From the NCBI GenBank assembly GCA_964564285.1, contig CAZMBZ010000198.1, positions 1 through 9,818 of the forward strand: a stretch of 9,818 nucleotides of DNA, in the 5' to 3' direction. The translations under genes and the position numbers were made by a program. Below are positions 4,746-9,818 of this stretch, piece after piece (the stretch's first letter is position 1; each line of letters begins with the position of its first letter). Origin of the DNA: JAUWQU01 sp964564285 (lineage in GTDB: Bacteria > Planctomycetota > Phycisphaerae > SM23-33). The notes below the pieces were generated by a model. The model searched no databases and was not told the origin of the DNA. It saw only the letters and a list, made by a program, of their open reading frames with translations.

Positions 4746-6899
4746 CTACCGTATCAGCCGCATTCTACCGACATTCGGGATGATGGGCAAGCCCGACAGA
4801 CCCGGCACGCGGAAGCCCGATGGCCAGTACACGAATATCGCCTTGCCGATCAGGCTGTATTGCGGCACCGTGCCAAGCTGATATGTCCGCCACTGCGGAC
4901 TGATTACCTTGGGCATCGCGGCCTGGATCGCAAGACGGTTCAGCCTGGCCAGATCCTGTCTGGATAACTTCTTGCCGCCGGCCTGCTTCTGGACCAGCCC
5001 CGCCGCCACGTCGGGCAGCATCACTCCCCAACTCAGCCAGGCCTTTGGAGCGTACAGCCCGGGGGCGTTGATCATGCGGTTCAACTCGCCAACAATCTTG
5101 GTTCTCAGCAAGTCCAGCGAATCGTCAGCGTAGTCCTCGCTTGGGGTCAACTGCTTGACCTGTTCCTGCACATCCGGGGATAACCGCGACAAGATGTACG
5201 CGCCCGCTGAGGAGTCGGCCTCGCCCGTCCGCCGCCGCAAAATACTCCAGAATCTCGACCAGTCTATGTCCCCTATTGCCAAGTTCGGGTCGCCTCGCAG
5301 TCCGGAATCGTCGTAGAGCCTCAGCGTCGGCGCCGCCGCGGTCCAAAGCCTGCCATCGAGGCTCGACGGACTGTTGTCACCCATGACAAAATACTGGTTC
5401 AGGTCCGAATCGTCGAAGGTCTTCAATGTGATCGGATTGCCCTCGGTCCCCCAGCCGCGGCAGCCTGACCTCACGCCCAGACGATCCGAAAAATCGAGCA
5501 CCGACCCTTCCCCACTGCTTCTGCTGATCCTCGGCGATGTGTAGAATACATCCCGCATCAGCTTTACGTGCTGAAGCACGGAATCTGAACCACTGGCGGC
5601 TATCCGAACCGACGGCTGGGGAATCGGCTTGGCGTTCACCGTTTTCCGCGCCAGCTTCAGGCGGTCTTTGAGCCACTTGTAATCCATCGGATACTTCATC
5701 AAGCCGCCATCGGCCGGGGTGGGCTCCGTGTCCAACGATTCCGTCACGCACCGCCCGTCAATCCAGACGCTGGCACGCAAATCCACGTTCCTGACCGACA
5801 CCACGTGCCCTCGCCCGTCGGCAAGCGGCGATACCTTGGCCTCCGGAGCCACCAGCCGGGACTCATCCAACCCGGCGCCGGCAGGCCGACACAACAACCG
5901 GACGCTGCCATCACCCGACAGGTGGGCGGTAAAGATGTACTCGAAGCTGCCTATGGACAGGGCCAGATGACTGTCCGGGTCGGCGGCCTGCCAGACTCCC
6001 TCGAGCTTGAGGTCGCTGACAATGTCCGTCATGCCGTGCGCCTCGGCACCGGTATCGTAGCCGTAGTGAGGCAGGAACCGCCCGTCATCGGTATCGAGTT
6101 CCAACCAGGCCTTGCCACCCGCGCCTTCCTTGCCGACAAATCGAAAGACCCGCCCGTACTGGCTCTCCGCGTTGTCGGCGAGCTTCCACTGCTGGTCGTT
6201 GGGATCGTCGGGATCGCTGAGGTGCCACTGGCACGGCCTGATCTCGCTGGACCCAGGCCGCGTTTCATTGGCTCTCTTGATCAGGTCAAGGTTGGGACGA
6301 AAGTCGTTGTTGAACACCACCTGCCACATCGCGTTCTGGACCCGCGAATCCTCCTTGCGGCGGATGCGGAAGTCATGTTCGCCAGGCCGGCGGACGAAGA
6401 TGTCGCCATGGACAATCTCGATGGTCTCGCCGGGCAACCCGATGAGTCGCTTGATGTAGTTCTGCTTATTGTCCTGAGGGTTCTTGAAAACGATCACTTC
6501 CCATGGCTTGGGAGGCCTGAAGCGATAAAGATACTTCATCACCAGCACGCGGTCCCCGCCGGCAATGTCCGCCTCCTCGTGCAGGGCGTACCCGCAACTC
6601 GGGCAGACCGCGCCTGTGGGTCTCCTCTTCCCGTCGGCCGGGGCGCCGCCAAGCTCCCGGCGCACATTGCGTTCCTGATTGACCGACCAGCCAAAGGCGA
6701 ACTCCTGGCCACATGCCGGACACTTCAGGTCCAGGTGCTCACCGTAAAGCCTCGGGGCCATCGAGCCGGTCGGAATAACGAACGCCTCGACCACGAACGC
6801 CCGGAGCACAAAGGCCAACACGATGGCCACCCATATGCTCTGGACCGTGTCGCGAATCGACGCCAGTTCATACTGCGATTTTGTCTCATACTTAGCCAT
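4746..6899 (-). CDS. lepB: Signal peptidase I, enlarged form with zinc-ribbon insert
   Basis: A 717-residue S26 family signal peptidase, about twice E. coli LepB (324). It cleaves signal peptides at the outer face of the inner membrane with a Ser-Lys dyad. One N-terminal membrane segment (about 20-40) leads to IPTGSMAPR with catalytic Ser46. Then comes an insert with two CxxC pairs (Cys60/63, Cys99/102), a likely zinc ribbon. GDRVLVMKYLYRFRPPKPWE (115-134) precedes YIKRLIGLPGE with catalytic Lys150. Residues about 180-495 are a large insert whose middle looks beta-rich and LamG-like. Box E, MGDNSPSSLDGR (506-517), follows, then a helical insert (about 550-670) and the C-terminal YSLIGKAIFVYWP. 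The start at 6899 (MAKYETKSQY) fits a short tail before the membrane helix; the frame is open to 7046. Confidence 0.9.
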   Translation of the reverse strand: MAKYETKSQYELASIRDTVQSIWVAIVLAFVLRAFVVEAFVIPTGSMAPRLYGEHLDLKCPACGQEFAFGWSVNQERNVRRELGGAPADGKRRPTGAVCPSCGYALHEEADIAGGDRVLVMKYLYRFRPPKPWEVIVFKNPQDNKQNYIKRLIGLPGETIEIVHGDIFVRRPGEHDFRIRRKEDSRVQNAMWQVVFNNDFRPNLDLIKRANETRPGSSEIRPCQWHLSDPDDPNDQQWKLADNAESQYGRVFRFVGKEGAGGKAWLELDTDDGRFLPHYGYDTGAEAHGMTDIVSDLKLEGVWQAADPDSHLALSIGSFEYIFTAHLSGDGSVRLLCRPAGAGLDESRLVAPEAKVSPLADGRGHVVSVRNVDLRASVWIDGRCVTESLDTEPTPADGGLMKYPMDYKWLKDRLKLARKTVNAKPIPQPSVRIAASGSDSVLQHVKLMRDVFYTSPRISRSSGEGSVLDFSDRLGVRSGCRGWGTEGNPITLKTFDDSDLNQYFVMGDNSPSSLDGRLWTAAAPTLRLYDDSGLRGDPNLAIGDIDWSRFWSILRRRTGEADSSAGAYILSRLSPDVQEQVKQLTPSEDYADDSLDLLRTKIVGELNRMINAPGLYAPKAWLSWGVMLPDVAAGLVQKQAGGKKLSRQDLARLNRLAIQAAMPKVISPQWRTYQLGTVPQYSLIGKAIFVYWPSGFRVPGLSGLPIIPNVGRMRLIR

Positions 6900-6909
6900 G
6901 GAAACCACC

Positions 6910-6938
6910 AACATAGCCGCATTCGAAGCCCCAGCCAA
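6910..6938 (-). promoter_or_regulatory. lepB: Weak candidate promoter for lepB
   Basis: On the minus strand TTGGCT (6938-6933) and TATGTT (6915-6910) are separated by 17 bp, each matching 4 of 6 consensus bases. The predicted transcript would start only about 4 bases before the ATG at 6899, nearly leaderless, consistent with the lack of a good ribosome binding site there. A chance match is possible. Confidence 0.22.
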
Positions 6939-7103
6939 GAGGCAACCGCCAAAATCAGCAACCCCGGAAACCGCCCAGACCACGTCTCCTGACTCGCGGG
7001 CCTCGCCGATCCCCAAAACGCCTTGCCGCAAACCCCCGCCAGGCAAGACAGACCCGCCCTGCCAGGCCGCGCTCGCCGCGACATTCGGTGCGACCCGCTA
7101 GCA

Positions 7104-7121
7104 ACCCGTTTAGAAATGGGT
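7104..7121. repeat. Imperfect hairpin, second copy of an intergenic motif
   Basis: ACCCGTTT (7104-7111) pairs with AAATGGGT (7114-7121) with one G-T wobble. Read on the minus strand it contains TTTCTAAACGGGT, nearly the same as TTTCTAACGGGT at 1670-1681; in both places an upstream ACCC closes the hairpin. This suggests a dispersed short palindromic element, though two copies are slim evidence. Confidence 0.35.
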
Positions 7122-7132
7122 CCGCCAGCGAG
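7122..7132 (-). repeat. Left arm of an 11-bp inverted repeat pair
   Basis: CCGCCAGCGAG is the exact reverse complement of 7294-7304, with 161 bases between the arms. The pair could bound a small non-coding insertion, but no target duplication is evident. Confidence 0.35.
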
Positions 7133-7172
7133 AGCGAGCAAGAATGTCGAGCATCAAGGAAGAAAACGCAGG

Positions 7173-7188
7173 CAATGCCTTAGCATTG
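7173..7188. repeat. Inverted repeat CAATGC-CTTA-GCATTG
   Basis: A perfect 6-bp stem with a 4-base loop in the divergent intergenic region. Neither a T-tract nor a promoter element is attached. Function unknown. Confidence 0.3.
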
Positions 7189-7281
7189 TCGAGTACTTTT
7201 AATACTGACGCAGACGCGCAGACATTCGGGCTGCTAGGCCGTATTGGCCATGCCACCGGCCTGGCCGACCTGCCTGCCATC

Positions 7282-7310
7282 TGGCGAACTTGCCTCGCTG
7301 GCGGTACAAT
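7282..7310 (+). promoter_or_regulatory. Candidate promoter of the UROD-like/SGNH operon
   Basis: TACAAT at 7305-7310 matches the -10 consensus at 5 of 6 bases. At 17-bp spacing the -35 position reads TGGCGA (3 of 6). Transcription would start near 7317 and give a leader of about 85 bases. The predicted start falls inside the inverted repeat at 7313-7331. Confidence 0.35.
7294..7304 (+). repeat. Right arm of an 11-bp inverted repeat pair
   Basis: CTCGCTGGCGG is the exact reverse complement of 7122-7132. This arm abuts the -10 hexamer at 7305, so an element bounded by the pair would end exactly at the promoter. Confidence 0.35.
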
Positions 7311-7312
7311 CT

Positions 7313-7331
7313 ACCTGTACGGCAGACAGGT
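7313..7331. promoter_or_regulatory. Operator-like inverted repeat at the predicted start site
   Basis: ACCTGT (7313-7318) and ACAGGT (7326-7331) are perfect inverted arms around a 7-base spacer, 2 bases beyond the -10 hexamer. The position suits a repressor site or a 5' hairpin on the mRNA. No regulator gene is adjacent. Confidence 0.35.
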
Positions 7332-7401
7332 TCGTTGCGGATGGGTTAGATGTTGCCCTGTGATCAGAGAGAGTCCATCGTTTAGCGGAGCAGTGGAAAG
7401 C

Positions 7402-8493
7402 ATGTCTGAATCCAGAGGTCTACTCCATCGGCCACGACGGACGAACTACCAGGGGCTCATTGACAATCTGCTGGGCAAGGGCACACCCGAGCGCGTGTAT
7501 TTCATGGAATTGTTCCACGATGGGGAGGTCCGCGACGCGCTGGCAGAGCGGTTTGGCCTCACCGACGGGCTCGACCCGAACGGGCCGGACTTCGCCCGCC
7601 GAAAGGCCATCGCCGTCAATCGTTTCTGCGGCTGGGATTACGTCGTCGCCGGAGTGTCGGTCGGCTTCGAGCACCATCGCGCCAGTGTCGACGACACGGC
7701 CGGGATGACCCGCGCCGGCGGGCGATGCTTTCAGGATGAGCACACGGGCCCGATCATGAATTGGGACGACTTCGAGCGATACCCCTGGCCGGACCCTGGC
7801 GCGCCGGAGCTTTCTGCCGACTTGGAATGGTTGGAGAAGAACCTGCCTGACGACATGTGTGTCATCGGGGGCCTCACCGGCCACTTCGCCGAGGAACTGG
7901 CCTGGCTGATGGGCTACGAGACGCTGTGCCTGGCCCTGTACGATCAGCGGGACCTCGTGGCCGCCCTCGCCCGGAAGCTGCTGGAGATCTATCGCGTGTG
8001 CGTCGAGCGGACGTTGCAGTTCGATCGCGTAAAGGCGATCTGGTCCAGCGACGACATGGGCTTCAAGACCGGCCTGCTGATCTCCCCCGACGACACTCGC
8101 GAGTTCGCGCTTACCGGCCACAAGACCCTGGCCGCCATGGCCCACGCCGCGGGCAGACCTTACCTGCTGCACTCCTGCGGTAACCTGGGCGATATTATCG
8201 ACGACCTGATAGACGACGTCACCATCGACGCCAAACACAGCTTCGAGGACACCATCGAGGATGTTCGAAAGGTCAAGGGCACCTATGGCCGGCATATCGG
8301 ACTGATCGGCGGCATCGACGTGGACTTTCTCTGCCGAAGCGACGAGCAGGCCATCCGCCGCCGCGTCCGCGACACGCTCGATACATGCCAGCCGGGAGGC
8401 CGCTACTGCCTGGGCACGGGCAACAGCGTCGCCAATTACATCCCCCTGGACAACTACCTCGCGATGATAGACGAAGGAATGCTTTACGCGTAA
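7402..8493 (+). CDS. UROD/MtaA-superfamily protein, possible methyltransferase
   Basis: A 363-residue protein of the uroporphyrinogen decarboxylase superfamily (TIM barrel), which covers haem-pathway decarboxylases and zinc-dependent corrinoid methyltransferases such as MtaA. Features include FMELFHD (34-40), SSDDMGFKTGLLISPD (215-230), LLHSCGNL (255-262) and YCLGTGNSVANYIP (335-348). The His257-x-Cys259 pair matches the first two zinc ligands of the methyltransferase branch; Cys336 is a possible third ligand, though displaced from the usual position. This argues against true HemE. The acceptor and methyl donor are unknown. The ATG at 7402 has GGAG (7387-7390) and GGAAAG upstream and fits family length; the frame is open back to 7144. 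The SGNH gene begins 30 bases downstream. Confidence 0.82.
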   Translation: MSESRGLLHRPRRTNYQGLIDNLLGKGTPERVYFMELFHDGEVRDALAERFGLTDGLDPNGPDFARRKAIAVNRFCGWDYVVAGVSVGFEHHRASVDDTAGMTRAGGRCFQDEHTGPIMNWDDFERYPWPDPGAPELSADLEWLEKNLPDDMCVIGGLTGHFAEELAWLMGYETLCLALYDQRDLVAALARKLLEIYRVCVERTLQFDRVKAIWSSDDMGFKTGLLISPDDTREFALTGHKTLAAMAHAAGRPYLLHSCGNLGDIIDDLIDDVTIDAKHSFEDTIEDVRKVKGTYGRHIGLIGGIDVDFLCRSDEQAIRRRVRDTLDTCQPGGRYCLGTGNSVANYIPLDNYLAMIDEGMLYA

Positions 8494-8509
8494 CGGCCAT
8501 AGCCGACGA

Positions 8510-8517
8510 AAGAAAGG
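8510..8517 (+). promoter_or_regulatory. Ribosome binding site of the SGNH hydrolase gene
   Basis: GAAAGAAAGGTGAAAC precedes the ATG at 8524, with AAAGGTGA centred about 8 bases upstream. It supports this start, which also gives a clean signal peptide. The whole gap from the previous stop is 30 bases, too short for much else. Confidence 0.5.
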
Positions 8518-8523
8518 TGAAAC

Positions 8524-9810
8524 ATGAAGAAGCTCGCATTATTCACATTTGTGGGACTGTTCCTCCTGACCGGGAGTATGTCTCTTCGGGGCGAAACTCC
8601 GCGCGCCAACACCGTATTCAAAGATGACATCAACGGCGCGGAAGGCAAGGTGTTCAGGGTAGACTTGGGCAAGAAGAGTTTCGAGCTACTGAAACCACTT
8701 GCGTACGACTTCAGCAAAGACGTCGGGGGCAAAGCATGGCATACCGTCTATTGGACAGATGAAACCAGAATCGCCAAATCCATAACAAAGCCGGACTTTT
8801 CGGATATCAAGAAGCCGTGCATCATTGACTTTCGTCTTGATGAGAATAACGCCAAGGCGCTCGCGGCAGGCAGGCCTTTCACGTTCACAAAAGCCATTTT
8901 AGATAAGGGCATAAAAACAGCAACCGGCGCAACAGATGACCATCGGCAAGTCGTAGCCATGTTCACGCCGGATGCCGGGGCGGCGCCAAAACGTGGAATG
9001 ATCAGACTTGGCGGCAAGGATATAAAAGCGTCCCGTGGCCGGCGGAACTCGCAAATCTATCTGCACGAAGCCCTGACTGCTGAAGACCTCGGCAAGGGGT
9101 TCTGGAAGACAAGAATACAGGGAAAGGAAATCGGCGGCAGGTTCATCATAGACAGCATGGAACTCTATCCCTCCGTCGACCCGTGCGCCGGCGACGACCC
9201 CGGCCTGCCCCGCGTGCTGTTCGTTGGCGACTCCATTGCGTTTGGCTATCTTGACGCCGCAAAGGCCGCGCTGAAAGGCATTGCGAATTGTCATATCATC
9301 GGCGACAACTGCTGGTCAGTGTACCGGGGCTCGACGTACGCGGAATACTGGGCGGGCGATTACAAGCGGAAGGGCATGCAGTGGGATGTCATCCATTTCA
9401 ACAGCGGCCTTCACGATCTGAAACAGAGCTCTCCAAAGGTTCCCTATGCCGTACCTCTGGACAAGTACAGAAAGTACCTCGAAAAGGAAACCCAGATCCT
9501 GCAGAAGACAGGCGCCACACTGATCTGGTGCAGTACCACGCCGGTCCCTAACAGCACCGGCGGGAGATACGGACGCCAGAAAGGCGCTTCGGCAGAATTC
9601 AATAAAGCCGCGATGGAAGTCATGCGGAAGCATACAACAATTCACATCAACGATTTGTACAAAGTGGTGAACGATTCCCCAGCCTTCGACAACTGGCGCA
9701 AAGGCCGCAATGTCCACTACGCAGCCAACCTGCAACCCATCGTGGGCAAGGCTGTCGCCGACGCCGTGATCAAGGCACTCAAGAGCAGGAATCGAGGAGC
9801 CAGGAAGTGA
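8524..9810 (+). CDS. Secreted SGNH/GDSL-type hydrolase with N-terminal extension domain
   Basis: A 428-residue exported esterase-like protein. Residues 1-23 are a signal peptide (MKK, hydrophobic LALFTFVGLFLL, then a polar end near LRG); no lipobox Cys is seen. Residues about 28-220 form a domain of unknown family with alternating beta-like segments, including one near WHTVYWTDETRI (72-83). The SGNH domain starts at RVLFVGDSIAFGY (230-242) with nucleophile Ser237. HFNSGLHDLK (291-300) takes the block III place and GRNVHYAA (394-401) holds His398. GLHDL and NVHY resemble a planctomycete/Verrucomicrobia subfamily, probably acting on acylated polysaccharide. The usual Asp three residues before the histidine is Arg395. 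It is co-oriented with the UROD-like gene 30 bases upstream and probably shares its transcript. Confidence 0.85.
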   Translation: MKKLALFTFVGLFLLTGSMSLRGETPRANTVFKDDINGAEGKVFRVDLGKKSFELLKPLAYDFSKDVGGKAWHTVYWTDETRIAKSITKPDFSDIKKPCIIDFRLDENNAKALAAGRPFTFTKAILDKGIKTATGATDDHRQVVAMFTPDAGAAPKRGMIRLGGKDIKASRGRRNSQIYLHEALTAEDLGKGFWKTRIQGKEIGGRFIIDSMELYPSVDPCAGDDPGLPRVLFVGDSIAFGYLDAAKAALKGIANCHIIGDNCWSVYRGSTYAEYWAGDYKRKGMQWDVIHFNSGLHDLKQSSPKVPYAVPLDKYRKYLEKETQILQKTGATLIWCSTTPVPNSTGGRYGRQKGASAEFNKAAMEVMRKHTTIHINDLYKVVNDSPAFDNWRKGRNVHYAANLQPIVGKAVADAVIKALKSRNRGARK

Positions 9811-9818
9811 TCAAGACT
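9807..9818 (+). CDS. Possible start of a next gene, overlapping the SGNH stop (partial)
   Basis: A GTG at 9807 overlaps the SGNH stop as GTGA, and GAGGAG (9794-9799) lies 7 bases before it, an ideal ribosome binding site inside the SGNH 3' end. Only four codons (M-I-K-T) are in the window. The overlap suggests a translationally coupled third gene in the operon; its product is unknown. Confidence 0.4.

Larger units (their letters stand above)
6900..7401. other. 502-base divergent region between lepB and the UROD-like gene
   Basis: No gene is called here. Both strands have open frames running into the flanking genes (minus to 7046, plus from 7144), but neither extension adds family homology. 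The region holds weak promoters in each direction, an imperfect hairpin at 7104-7121, an 11-bp inverted repeat pair (7122-7132 and 7294-7304), a small hairpin at 7173-7188 and an operator-like inverted repeat at 7313-7331. Confidence 0.6.

Noticed and set aside
5805..6992. 395-codon open frame on the plus strand inside lepB
   Set aside because: It is the antisense shadow of a GC-rich gene; it has no recognisable motifs, whereas the minus strand carries all signal peptidase boxes.
6900..7046. Longer lepB start at 7046 (49 extra residues)
   Set aside because: Signal peptidase I needs only a short tail before the membrane helix; MAKYETKSQY at 6899 fits and the extension looks like read-through of intergenic DNA.
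7420..8295. 291-codon minus-strand open frame inside the UROD-like gene
   Set aside because: Antisense shadow; no domain motifs, while the plus strand gives clear family signatures.
1..9818. CRISPR array, tRNA or rRNA genes
   Set aside because: No regularly spaced repeats, cloverleaf signatures or rRNA-like stretches were seen on either strand.

Overview
This GC-rich window looks like chromosomal DNA from a planctomycete, possibly Phycisphaerae or a relative. No rRNA or marker gene confirms that. The evidence is the mix of genes: a Tat-exported Gfo/Idh/MocA oxidoreductase, a greatly enlarged signal peptidase I with a zinc-ribbon insert, a UROD-like protein, and a secreted SGNH hydrolase carrying a large N-terminal domain. 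The presence of lptB indicates a Gram-negative envelope.

Layout from left to right. (1) 2-211 is the C-terminal coiled coil of an ABC-F type ATPase, followed by a Gfo/Idh/MocA gene (249-1586), both on the plus strand. (2) A convergent intergenic region (1587-1737) is packed with small hairpins. (3) A complete hipBA-type toxin-antitoxin operon lies on the minus strand (hipB 3410-3045, hipA 3048-1738, 4-base overlap). Its promoter region has two related operator-like boxes exactly 40 bp apart. (4) On the minus strand, lepB (6899-4746) and lptB (4389-3643) are separated by a 356-base gap that holds several structured elements. (5) A 502-base divergent region (6900-7401) precedes a plus-strand unit: a UROD-like protein (7402-8493), an SGNH hydrolase (8524-9810), and probably a third gene that starts inside the SGNH stop codon at 9807.

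How the genes fit together. lepB and lptB are envelope housekeeping functions: signal-peptide removal and LPS transport. The hipBA pair is an accessory module wedged between them and the oxidoreductase. A 14-base direct repeat (13/14 identical) lies in the intergenic DNA on each side of it, and a possible gene fragment lies just upstream of its promoter. The plus-strand unit at the right end and the Tat-exported oxidoreductase resemble carbohydrate or C1 catabolic gene sets that planctomycetes carry in many copies; their substrates cannot be read from the sequence.

I do not see a clearly new defence or mobile system, CRISPR array or tRNA. The best leads are the double operator and flanking repeats of hipBA, the multi-insert LepB, the altered metal-site pattern of the UROD-like protein, the three-way-junction fold after lepB, and a short hairpin shared by two distant intergenic regions.
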